Of a stretch of DNA of 64,000 bases, positions 26,974-34,668 are shown one piece after another. The notes under the pieces are model-generated. The model searched no databases. It was given only the letters and a program-made list of their open reading frames with translations, and was not told where the DNA came from. This stretch comes from JAVVHH01 sp963835135 (lineage in GTDB: Bacteria > Pseudomonadota > Alphaproteobacteria > Acetobacterales > Acetobacteraceae). A program made the position numbers and the translations under genes. Every line of letters begins with the position of its first letter. Within the stretch, counting starts at the first letter, position 1. Location of the stretch: NCBI GenBank assembly GCA_963835135.1, contig CAWIEF010000002.1, positions 310,001 through 374,000 on the forward strand, in the 5' to 3' direction.

Positions 26974-28023
26974 TCAGAAGATGGCCGTGCCAAACATCGC
27001 CGTGTGAGCGGCGTAGTAGATCGCCAGGAACCCGGCGAGACTCAGCCCGTATCCAACCGGCGCGAGCAGCGGGCGCCAGCTCCTGCCGCGTTTGCGGCTC
27101 GGTGTGTTGTCTGCGGCAACGGCGATCAGCACGGCGATGATTGCGGAGTGCCCGATCGCATCCAGTTTGCCGAACTCGGAGATGGCGGAGATGAAGATGC
27201 CGGCCAGCATGATTGCGGCCGATCGCCGGACGAGCGGTGTCCAGAGCAAAGCAAATGCGAGGGTGAACTCGATGACGCCGGCCGCTCGCATGAAGAACGC
27301 GATGTCGTAGTTCATGCTCATCGCCGGATGGGTGATGAAGATCGGGAGCGTCCACTCAGGATACGCCCATTTCTCGATCGACGCCCACATGAGGGTCACG
27401 CCCGCTGCCCAGCGGAGGACATCGAGCGGCCGTAACCCGAAGAATGTCCGCTGCAGCCCGGTCAGCGCGAGGTAAGCGGCGACTCCCAAGAAGATTGGGT
27501 AATCCATCAGGTGGAACATGCCGTACTCATTGATTGCGATCCCGTAGAGCGCAGCGATGGCGAGGCCCGAGATCGGCAGGGTCCGACGCCAGATCAATCC
27601 TGCTGCGACGGTGATCTGCAACCAGGAGATGTACGGGGACGCCGATTTCAGCTCCGGCGTGAGGATCACGCCTCCCATCGTCCAAATTGCCACGAAGAAA
27701 AAGCCGCACGTTGCGCGCATCAGGATTTCGGTATTTCGCTGCGGAACCGAAGTCACACTATTGATGGCGCGCAACAAAGCGGCGCCCACAATGGTATTCT
27801 CCAAGAAGCATCCAGCCAACAACACGAGCAACGCCAAACCAGTCAGTTGCTCGAAGTCCGGGCACAGGACATTGGCAAGTGTCTGGGGTTGGCCAGCGAC
27901 GTCGTAGGCGCAGAACCACTTAACATGTGCGCTCGCCGAGCTTGGATATGTTACACAGACGGCAATCGTGAGGATGGAAATGAACGTTGCCGGGCAACGC
28001 AAGCCTCTGACGCAGCAGTGCAT
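26974..28023 (-). CDS. polytopic membrane protein of unknown function
   Basis: 349 residues with a signal-like N-terminus, a conserved-looking AHVKWFCAYDVAG segment and about eight or nine hydrophobic helices, including WAAGVTLMWASIEKWAYPEW and RAAGVIEFTLAFALLW, which recall DoxX-like quinone-interacting proteins. A perfect AAGGAGGTG ribosome site precedes the ATG at 28023. It is convergent with the cupredoxin gene and close to a di-heme peroxidase, so a role in a periplasmic redox chain is possible. I do not recognise a named family with certainty. Confidence 0.7.
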   Translation of the reverse strand: MHCCVRGLRCPATFISILTIAVCVTYPSSASAHVKWFCAYDVAGQPQTLANVLCPDFEQLTGLALLVLLAGCFLENTIVGAALLRAINSVTSVPQRNTEILMRATCGFFFVAIWTMGGVILTPELKSASPYISWLQITVAAGLIWRRTLPISGLAIAALYGIAINEYGMFHLMDYPIFLGVAAYLALTGLQRTFFGLRPLDVLRWAAGVTLMWASIEKWAYPEWTLPIFITHPAMSMNYDIAFFMRAAGVIEFTLAFALLWTPLVRRSAAIMLAGIFISAISEFGKLDAIGHSAIIAVLIAVAADNTPSRKRGRSWRPLLAPVGYGLSLAGFLAIYYAAHTAMFGTAIF

Positions 28024-28032
28024 GACACCTCC

Positions 28033-28053
28033 TTAGATTGCGATACGTCTCAT
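28033..28053 (-). CDS. six-codon leader ORF (MRRIAI) upstream of the membrane protein
   Basis: GGAGGTG at 28063-28057 is followed five bases on by ATG AGA CGT ATC GCA ATC TAA. The TAA directly abuts the AAGGAGGTG that serves the membrane-protein gene. Two strong, near-identical ribosome sites in tandem with a mini-ORF between them suggest translational coupling or a leader-peptide control. Chance duplication of the ribosome site is also possible. Confidence 0.3.
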   Translation of the reverse strand: MRRIAI

Positions 28054-28063
28054 CAACACCTCC

Positions 28064-28331
28064 AATGGTTGCGTACAACTTTTAGTTAGTAAAGGGTTAA
28101 TTTACGATCGCATAACGCGAAAGCCACGCTGTGTCGTCTCAGCCCCAGATCCGGTCCGGCAGAACCGAACGGTGTAGAAACGCGTTACCATCCGTGTAGC
28201 GAGCAGGCGGCGATCTCGGCTTAGCCCGGCGGTGGATCCGCCCGATGCCGCCATCACCAGCTACGAAATGGGATCGCAACAATGTTTGTTTTGATATTGA
28301 TCAGCTTTTGTTAACCATTGGCCCGCATGAT
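28064..28331. other. AT-rich intergenic region between divergent genes
   Basis: About 270 bases without a credible gene. It contains an AT-rich block at 28076-28110 (TTAGTTAGTAAAGGGTTAAT and following) suited to the minus-strand promoter of the membrane-protein gene, and another at 28283-28318 (TTTGTTTTGATATTGATC, then TTTTGTTAACC) just ahead of the small plus-strand membrane protein. Nothing else recognisable. Confidence 0.4.
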
Positions 28332-28520
28332 GTGACCAGTCTACGGTTGGAGACGTTCGTGATTGCCGCACTCAGCTCGATTCTTTTGGTTTCAGGGGCG
28401 TGCTTCGCCTACGCGGCGCTCTGTCGGCCGAAGTGTCAGGTCATGTTTGAACGGTGTGGCGGCGCGCTGATGGTGACCGGCCTAGGTCTGTTGGGCACCG
28501 GCTTGGGACTGCGACCCTAA
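28332..28520 (+). CDS. small membrane protein of unknown function
   Basis: 62 residues from a GTG at 28332: one long hydrophobic helix (FVIAALSSILLVSGACFAYA), a short positively charged cysteine-containing loop (LCRPKCQVMFERCGG) and a second hydrophobic segment (ALMVTGLGLLGTGLGL). In-frame codons back to an ATG at 28245 lie in AT-rich, non-coding-looking DNA, so I prefer the GTG. It is convergent with the di-heme peroxidase. No family recognised. Confidence 0.45.
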   Translation: MTSLRLETFVIAALSSILLVSGACFAYAALCRPKCQVMFERCGGALMVTGLGLLGTGLGLRP

Positions 28521-28542
28521 GCCGCGCCGGCTGCCGTTCCCA

Positions 28543-29562
28543 TCAAGGTGTGGCTGGCACCTTTGCCGGCGAGTCACTCGTCAAACTCTTCATGAAGCTC
28601 AGCAGGTCGGATTTCTGCTCATTGGTCAGTCCGAGCGGATGGATCAACTCAGACAGGCTAGGACGAACCATCCCGCCGCGATCATAATGATCGATCACTG
28701 CCTCTAACGACGGCACTGAGCCGTCGTGCATGTAAGGCGCCCGCAGAGCGACATCACGCAGCGTTGGCGTCTTGAACGCGTAATGTAGTTTGGTGGAGGT
28801 CGGAAAGTGCTCGCCACGGCCGACGTCGTCCCCTTGGCCGACGCCGATATCGTGGAAAGAGCCGTCCGTGAACGCCCAGCCACTGTGACATCCGGAGCAA
28901 CCGGCCCGTCCGTTGAACAGTTCGAAACCGCGGATCGCGGGCGCGTCGAGCGCGGTCCCATCGCCCCCGATCCAACGATCGAACGGAGCATCGCCGGACA
29001 CAATGGTGCGCTCGTAGGTCGCCAGCGCCGCTTCGACAGTCTCCTGTGTGATGCCAGCCGAGCCGAACAGGTCAGCGAAGGCCGACACATAGTCAGCCTT
29101 CGCGCTCAGCCGATCGATGGCCTGGTCTGCGGCAAGATTCATGTTTCCCGACCCGGTAATCGCGACGAACCCGACCGACTCGATATCTCTGAACCGCCCT
29201 CCCCAGCCCAGCCGGGGCAGCCAGGCCACGTTCAGCATGGTCGGCGCGCGCCGGGCCATAGGCGTATTGTTGTCGCCGATTGCAAGCGGCAGGCCATCAC
29301 CCCAGGCCAGGCTGGGCTTATGGCAGCTCGCGCACGAATAGCTCTGCGAGGCGGAGAGGATGGGATCGAAGAAAAGCTTCCGGCCCAAGGCGGCTTTTGC
29401 TGCGGAAAATGGATTGCTGGCAGGAAACGGTATCTCGGCCGGACGGAGGTAGAGACCGCGCGACGGCGCGGGAACAACGTCCGGCGCGCTCGCGAAGCTC
29501 GGGATTGCTGCCAACAACAGTAGGCAGACGCCGAGAAGCCTAGAGGAGTGATGCCACACCAT
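28543..29562 (-). CDS. di-heme cytochrome c peroxidase/MauG-like protein
   Basis: 339 residues from the ATG at 29562, which gives a clean signal peptide (SSRLLGVCLLLLAAIPSFAS); an ATG at 29613 would add 17 residues. Two CxxCH heme sites are present: SYSCASCHKPSLAWGDG and GCSGCHSGWAFTDGS. The C-terminal motif FKTPTLRDVALRAPYMHDGS is typical of bacterial di-heme peroxidases. The periplasmic enzyme reduces H2O2 with electrons from a small donor; the cupredoxin 1.6 kb away is a plausible donor. Some relatives are MauG-type maturases. Confidence 0.9.
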   Translation of the reverse strand: MVWHHSSRLLGVCLLLLAAIPSFASAPDVVPAPSRGLYLRPAEIPFPASNPFSAAKAALGRKLFFDPILSASQSYSCASCHKPSLAWGDGLPLAIGDNNTPMARRAPTMLNVAWLPRLGWGGRFRDIESVGFVAITGSGNMNLAADQAIDRLSAKADYVSAFADLFGSAGITQETVEAALATYERTIVSGDAPFDRWIGGDGTALDAPAIRGFELFNGRAGCSGCHSGWAFTDGSFHDIGVGQGDDVGRGEHFPTSTKLHYAFKTPTLRDVALRAPYMHDGSVPSLEAVIDHYDRGGMVRPSLSELIHPLGLTNEQKSDLLSFMKSLTSDSPAKVPATP

Positions 29563-29624
29563 CAGGCCTACTGTGTATGGGGGTAAGCTTACGAAACCCT
29601 TAACGAGAGCCATAGGCGCGGAGA

Positions 29625-29990
29625 CTACTGATCGTTCTCGGTCTCTTGCTCGCGCCGGTACGGGTCGACGATCGGCGGCAGCAGGGTGCGGCGTTCATCC
29701 CGGCCGGACGCGTCCCCGCTCGGCTGCACGAGCCGCGGCCCGGAAGGGCCCACCAGCTCGACACCCTGCGCTCCGATCGCCCTGACCCGCTCGTTGCCGA
29801 CCGCGTCGCCCTCCCGCACCGTGATCGTAGGGTTACCCGCGAACAGCGCGATCTTGTCCTGACCGGCGATGACGATGCCCATCAAGCGCGGGGACCCGGC
29901 GGCTTCGGACGCAGCCGCCGGGCTCCCGGCCACGATCATGAGGCTCGGGATCGCACCGGCGAGACTCCGCCAGAGGCGCGCATCAGGCAC
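29625..29990 (-). CDS. small GspC-like secretion-system periplasmic protein
   Basis: 121 residues from a GTG at 29990, overlapping the PEP-CTERM gene stop by 8 bases. An N-terminal signal or anchor (WRSLAGAIPSLMIVAGSPAA) precedes a single domain resembling the homology region of type II secretion GspC: LMGIVIAGQDKIALFAG, then VREGDAVGNERVRAIGAQ and GVELVGPSGPRLVQP. A disordered charged tail follows. It is much shorter than GspC and lacks a PDZ or coiled coil, so it may be a stand-alone HR domain. No other secretion genes are adjacent. Confidence 0.55.
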   Translation of the reverse strand: MPDARLWRSLAGAIPSLMIVAGSPAAASEAAGSPRLMGIVIAGQDKIALFAGNPTITVREGDAVGNERVRAIGAQGVELVGPSGPRLVQPSGDASGRDERRTLLPPIVDPYRREQETENDQ

Positions 29991-30675
29991 TGCGCAGGCG
30001 CCGCCGTGTCCGCGCCATCCCAGCCAGGCCAACCAGCAGCACCGCCGCCGAGGCCGGTTCCGGGACGTCGACGAAGTTGCCGAAGCCGAAGCCATTCGGG
30101 TCGGACGTGCTGATCGTCAAAGACGAGACACCGCCGCCGTAGAAGCCGAAGAACTGCGATGCGGTGACCCCGTCGATGCCGCCCGGCAGCGAGGCGCTCG
30201 TGGTTTGGCCGGTTGCCAGCGTCACCGTCACGGTGAACGGGCCGCCTTTGGCGCCCGAAGCATACGGAGCGCCCACCGCATCGGAGAACGGCGCGGCCTC
30301 AAAGCCGAGTGCGCTGATGCCGCCGCCGAGCGCGATCGTCAGCGTGGTGACCTGGGTGCCGCTCGCGTCCTGCGGGATAAACACCTCGCCGCCAAAGCCG
30401 TCCGCGAGGAGGAACGGGAAGCCGTTCTGCGGCATCGTGACCTGCGCGGGCGTCGAAAGGCCGAGCGAGGTCCCGTCGCCCAGCGCGATCGTGCTGGTGG
30501 TTGGCAGGATCAGCTGCGTCAGGTCGTAAGTTCCCGGGCTCGGCGTGCTCGTGACGGCCCCGGCTGCACCCGCCTGGAAGGCGGCTAGGCTGGTCACCAG
30601 CGTCGTGGCCGTCGCGGACGAGGCCCAAGCGGCGGACACGGCGACCAAGGCGAGCAAGGTGGATGTGCGAGTCAT
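29983..30675 (-). CDS. PEP-CTERM sorting-domain protein
   Basis: 230 residues from the ATG at 30675 with GGAG seven bases upstream. An N-terminal signal peptide (STLLALVAVSAAWASSATA) and a Gly/Ser/Thr-rich beta-type body are followed by the sorting signal: VPEPASAAVLLVGLAGM and the basic end ARTRRRLRSA. Exosortase cleaves after PEP and anchors or releases such proteins at the outer envelope. No exosortase gene is in the window. The body is a threonine/glycine-rich domain without a recognised catalytic motif. Confidence 0.85.
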   Translation of the reverse strand: MTRTSTLLALVAVSAAWASSATATTLVTSLAAFQAGAAGAVTSTPSPGTYDLTQLILPTTSTIALGDGTSLGLSTPAQVTMPQNGFPFLLADGFGGEVFIPQDASGTQVTTLTIALGGGISALGFEAAPFSDAVGAPYASGAKGGPFTVTVTLATGQTTSASLPGGIDGVTASQFFGFYGGGVSSLTISTSDPNGFGFGNFVDVPEPASAAVLLVGLAGMARTRRRLRSA

Positions 30676-30700
30676 GCAAAACTCCATGTGTGAACTGGTG

Positions 30701-32611
30701 TCAGGCCGCGGCAGCCGGCCCGATCTCGTCGAACAGCAGCAGCCGCCCGGCATTGCCGAGACCCAGGAAGGTGCTGAGATTGTGCAGCAGGGCGGCGATG
30801 ATCGCGCCCTCGGCCCCGAGAACGCCGGACGCGGCCAGGCCGACCAGCGCGACCGTCCAGATCAGCCCGATCGCCACGTTGACATGGATCGTGCGGCGGC
30901 AGCGGCGGCTCAGCCGGATCGCCGTCGCCAGGCGGCGCAGATCGCTGGTCATCAGCACCAGGTCGGCCGAGGCGAGCGCCACGTCGGTCCCCTGCGCGCC
31001 CATCGCCACGCCGACGGCGCCGGCCTTCAGCGCGAGGCTATCGTTGATGCCGTCCCCAACCACCATCGGGCGCAACCCGGCCGCGATCTCGGCCATGACG
31101 CGCCGCATCTTCGCCTCCGGCAGCATCTCGGCATCGACCTCGCCGATCCCGAGCTCGGAGGCGACGCGCTTGGCCACCGCCTGGCGGTCGCCGGTCAGCA
31201 GGAGCTGCCGACGGATGCCGAGATCATGCAGCGCCCGGGTCGCCTCGCTGGCTTCCGGCCGCTTCTCGTCGGCGAACAGCAGCCAGGCGAGAAAACGGCC
31301 GCCGTGGCTCACGCCGGCGATCGGCCCGTCATGCGGCGGGACCGGCGGGGTGGCGATGCCGAGGCCGCGGAACAGCTCGGCGCGGCCCAGGGCTCCCTCG
31401 CTCCCATCGACCTCTGCGGTTACGCCCGAACCGCCACTCTCGCGCACATGCAGCGCCTCGAGCCGTGGCATCGAGGCCGCGCGGGCCGCGGCGCGGCTTA
31501 CCGGGTGGCTGCTGGCCGCCCCCAAAGCGGCGGCGATCGCAGTGGCGCGGCGCGGATCCACGCCGGCCACGGTCCGCACCTCGGCCAACGACAGCTCGCC
31601 CGTCGTCAGCGTGCCAGTCTTGTCGAACACGACTGCGTTGACCTCGGCCAACTGCTCGAGAAAGGCCGCTCCTTTGATGAGGATCCCGTGCCGCGCCGCA
31701 ACCGAGATCGCCGCGATCGACGTTGCCGGCGCCGCCAGCACGAGCGCGCATGGGCAAGACGCAACCAGCACCGCGAGCGTGGCCGCGGTGTCGCCGCTGC
31801 CGAGCCAAGTGCAGGCGGCGATCATCAGGACGAGCGCGAGGTAGTGACCCGCATAGCGCTCCAGCAATCGGGCGACCGGCGGCTTGGCCCGTTCCGCCGT
31901 CCGCATCAGCGCAATGATCTTGCCAAGCGTCGTCTCAGCGCCCAAGCCGGTGATCTCGAGGTCCAAGCGCCCGTTCGTGTTGATCGACCCGGCCAGCGCG
32001 GTGTCGCCCGGCCCCACGTCCACCGGAATGCTCTCCCCGGTCAGCGACGCCATATCGAGCCCGGCCTCGCCGGCGCGAACTCGACCGTCTGCGGGCACCC
32101 GGCTGCCCGGCAGCAACTCGATGCGGTCGCCCAGGCGCAGCGCGACCGAGGGTATGGTCGAAACCGCGCCGCCCGGTTCGAGGCGGCGCACGGTGGTTTC
32201 GGTGAGCCGGGTCAGCGCCTGGATCGCCTCGCGCGAGCCGAGCAGGCTCCGTTCCTCGAGCACGTGGCCGAGAATCATGATGATCGGCAGCACCGCCGCC
32301 GTCATCAGGTCGCCGCTGGCCCAGGCCGCCACGAGCGCGACAGCGATCAGCCGATCCGTCACCCCGTGTAGGCTCGGGCGCAGCAGGCTGTCCCACGCGG
32401 CGGCCAACACCGGCACGGCCACGAGCAGCGCCGCGACGCCGGCCACGAGATCGGACAGGATGCGTTGGTCGGGAAACACCGCCTGCCACAGCACGGCCAG
32501 CACGAGCAGGCCGGACGCGAACATCGCCAAGGTGAGCTTCGCGCCCAGCAGCGCGCGCTCGAACCGGGCGAGCAGCGGGCGCGGCGTCTCGAGCGCGACG
32601 GTGGCGCTCAT
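30701..32611 (-). CDS. heavy-metal-type P-type (P1B) ATPase without N-terminal metal domain
   Basis: 636-residue cation pump. Actuator motif SLTGESIPVD (about 189-198), transmembrane metal motif SCPC (285-288), phosphorylation site D330 in DKTGTLTTGEL, HP motif (369-370) and hinge VVGDGINDSLALKAG are all present. It lacks an HMA/His-rich N-terminal domain and starts directly with two membrane helices. CPC motifs usually go with Cu+, Zn2+ or Cd2+ export. It is the last gene of an operon with three SPFH proteins, linked by an ATGA overlap, which is unusual for such pumps. Substrate unknown. Confidence 0.9.
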   Translation of the reverse strand: MSATVALETPRPLLARFERALLGAKLTLAMFASGLLVLAVLWQAVFPDQRILSDLVAGVAALLVAVPVLAAAWDSLLRPSLHGVTDRLIAVALVAAWASGDLMTAAVLPIIMILGHVLEERSLLGSREAIQALTRLTETTVRRLEPGGAVSTIPSVALRLGDRIELLPGSRVPADGRVRAGEAGLDMASLTGESIPVDVGPGDTALAGSINTNGRLDLEITGLGAETTLGKIIALMRTAERAKPPVARLLERYAGHYLALVLMIAACTWLGSGDTAATLAVLVASCPCALVLAAPATSIAAISVAARHGILIKGAAFLEQLAEVNAVVFDKTGTLTTGELSLAEVRTVAGVDPRRATAIAAALGAASSHPVSRAAARAASMPRLEALHVRESGGSGVTAEVDGSEGALGRAELFRGLGIATPPVPPHDGPIAGVSHGGRFLAWLLFADEKRPEASEATRALHDLGIRRQLLLTGDRQAVAKRVASELGIGEVDAEMLPEAKMRRVMAEIAAGLRPMVVGDGINDSLALKAGAVGVAMGAQGTDVALASADLVLMTSDLRRLATAIRLSRRCRRTIHVNVAIGLIWTVALVGLAASGVLGAEGAIIAALLHNLSTFLGLGNAGRLLLFDEIGPAAAA

Positions 32612-33627
32612 GGGCTCGGCAGCTCCGCCGGCACGATCACCCGCCCGCCTTGCCGGTCGACCAGCACGACTTTGCCGATGCGACGCATGATCGCGCCGAT
32701 CCGCTCGCGGTAGAACTGGTCGAGCATGGTCGAGCGTGCCTCGGCGGTCAGAGTGGCCTGGATGGCGGCGATGCTCGCCGTCTGCACGCGCGCGGTCGCC
32801 ACGCGCTCGGCGCTGTTGGCACGCGCCTCGGTCAACACCTGGTCACGCGTGCGATCGGCCGCCTGTTTGCTGCGTGCCGCCTGGGTCCGGGCTGTCGCCA
32901 CAGCCTGTTCGGCCAGCTGTTCGGCGACCAGCACGCCATCGAACGCGATCTTCGCGTCCGGCGGGAGCGCCGGCTCGAGATCGATGCGGCTGACCGTCAC
33001 GCCGAGCGACGAGCCCTGTTCGGCGAGTTGCGCCAGCCGGGCGTTCATCGCGTCGGCCACGTCGCCGCGCACGGCCTGCCGGCGCTCGGTCCGGCTTGCC
33101 TCCGCGGCGCGGGTGACGAGGAAATCGTCGAGCGGCCGGGTCGCTGCGACGTGAACCGCGATTGTCTCGAACAGGCGGCGCAGCGCCGGCTCGACATGGT
33201 CGCGGGCCACGAAATACGCCGCTCCGTCGCTCACCTGATAGGAGACGGTGGCCGCCAGGAGGACAACGCCGCCATCGCCGGTCAGGTAGCTGGCCGCATC
33301 GGGAGGCAGGGTCGCGCCGCTCGCCTCGGTGTAGATGTCCTGCAAGCCAGCCTGGCGTGCGGGCGCCGCCGTCCGCAACGTCAGCAGGCGGTCGCGTCCC
33401 GGCAGCAGGACCACCTCGCCCATCGGCCGCGGCCACGCCACGGTCAGCCCGGCCCGCTGCACACGCGCGATGCGGCCGAACTGCAGCACCACGGCCTGGC
33501 TCTCGGGCGGAACCTGCCGCCAGTTCGAGACCGCCCAGACGACAGCCAGCACCAGCACGCAGGCCGAAACCGCTTTGAAGCCGATCGAGATGGATTGGGC
33601 GACCGGGCCGTCCGATGGGTCCGTCAC
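32608..33627 (-). CDS. SPFH/band-7 protein, HflK/HflC-like (third of trio)
   Basis: 339 residues from a GTG at 33627 overlapping the previous stop (GTGA). One N-terminal membrane helix (FKAVSACVLVLAVVWAVSNW) is followed by an SPFH domain (QVPPESQAVVLQFGRIARVQ, VSYQVSDGAAYFVARD) and a long alanine-rich coiled coil (AEQLAEQAVATARTQAARS). HflK/HflC family members form large membrane rings around FtsH or other complexes. A longer reading frame upstream to 34632 is shadow. It sits between another SPFH protein and the P-type ATPase. Confidence 0.85.
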   Translation of the reverse strand: MTDPSDGPVAQSISIGFKAVSACVLVLAVVWAVSNWRQVPPESQAVVLQFGRIARVQRAGLTVAWPRPMGEVVLLPGRDRLLTLRTAAPARQAGLQDIYTEASGATLPPDAASYLTGDGGVVLLAATVSYQVSDGAAYFVARDHVEPALRRLFETIAVHVAATRPLDDFLVTRAAEASRTERRQAVRGDVADAMNARLAQLAEQGSSLGVTVSRIDLEPALPPDAKIAFDGVLVAEQLAEQAVATARTQAARSKQAADRTRDQVLTEARANSAERVATARVQTASIAAIQATLTAEARSTMLDQFYRERIGAIMRRIGKVVLVDRQGGRVIVPAELPSP

Positions 33628-34658
33628 GGGATCGCGCCGACGGTGCGGTTCGGCGACACGCTCGGTGATGAAGCGCCCGCCGCAGCGGGCGGCCGGGTCA
33701 GCATATCGAACGGGACCACGTCGGTCCGCAGCACCATCCGCGTATTCGGCCCGACGACGCTGGTCAGCGTGTCCATCGAGCGCAGCAGCGTGTAGAGGCC
33801 CGGGTCGGAGCGGTAGGCGGCGGCCTCCGTCTCGGCGGCGTCTCGCCGCGAAGCGGCCTCGAGATCGGCAGCCTCGGTGCGCGCCCGCGCCACCAGGATG
33901 CGGCCGTCGCGGACCGATTGCGAGCGGATCTCGGCCGCCGCACGCAGCCCCTCCGCCGTGCGCGCGGCCGCGACCGTCTCGCGCTCGGCCCGCATGCGCG
34001 TGACCGTCGCGGCTAGCGTCGCCTCCGGCAAGCTGAGGCGCTCGATGCCGAGCTGCAGCACCTGGATGCCGAACACGGACAGCACCTGGCGCTCCACCTG
34101 CTCGCGCAGGCGCGCCTCGAAGGCGGGCAGCTGCCGGCGCTTCTCGTCGGTGTCGATCAGGTCCGCAAGCTCGAAGCTGCTGGCCGTGACCTGCAGGGCC
34201 GAGGCAACCAGGCTGCGGATCTGGCGGGCGGCTTCGTCCGGGTCGTTGCGCACGGCGCGGAGGAACTGGCGGATGCGTTCCGGATCGGCCGGCACCTGCC
34301 ACGCCACATAGGCCTGGACCAGCACCCGCAGCCCGTCGCGGGTGCCGACATCCTGCAATCCGGTGGAGCTGGTCCGCAGCCGCAGGTCGACCGGGATGAC
34401 GCTCTCGATCGGCGTCGGCAGCTTCCAGGCCAGGCCCGGTCGGACCAGCACGCGTGACAAGTCGCCGAACCGGGTGATCACCGTCGCCTGCCCCGCCGCC
34501 ACCATGACCGAGGCGGAGGCGAATACCGCGCCCGCGCCGATCAGCCCGGCCAATGCGAGGCGGACGGCGAGGCGGCCGCCGCGATTGCCGGGTCGCCCCG
34601 GCTCGAGCGGGTCGTGATGGGCGGCGCCGCAATGGTCGTGGCCGTGGGAGTGGAACAT
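33624..34658 (-). CDS. SPFH/band-7 protein with His-rich N-terminus (second of trio)
   Basis: 344 residues from the ATG at 34658. A histidine-rich cytoplasmic leader (MFHSHGHDHCGAAHHD) suggests metal binding and fits the neighbouring metal-type pump. A membrane helix (LALAGLIGAGAVFASASVMV) then leads into an SPFH domain with HflC features (ATVITRFGDLSRVLVRPGLA, LQDVGTRDGLRVLVQAYVAW, FGIQVLQLGIERLSLPEA), a coiled coil and the strand region MDTLTSVVGPNTRMVL. The gene begins 10 bases after the larger SPFH gene and overlaps the next by GTGA. Confidence 0.85.
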   Translation of the reverse strand: MFHSHGHDHCGAAHHDPLEPGRPGNRGGRLAVRLALAGLIGAGAVFASASVMVAAGQATVITRFGDLSRVLVRPGLAWKLPTPIESVIPVDLRLRTSSTGLQDVGTRDGLRVLVQAYVAWQVPADPERIRQFLRAVRNDPDEAARQIRSLVASALQVTASSFELADLIDTDEKRRQLPAFEARLREQVERQVLSVFGIQVLQLGIERLSLPEATLAATVTRMRAERETVAAARTAEGLRAAAEIRSQSVRDGRILVARARTEAADLEAASRRDAAETEAAAYRSDPGLYTLLRSMDTLTSVVGPNTRMVLRTDVVPFDMLTRPPAAAGASSPSVSPNRTVGAIP

Positions 34659-34668
34659 GCCGAGGGTC

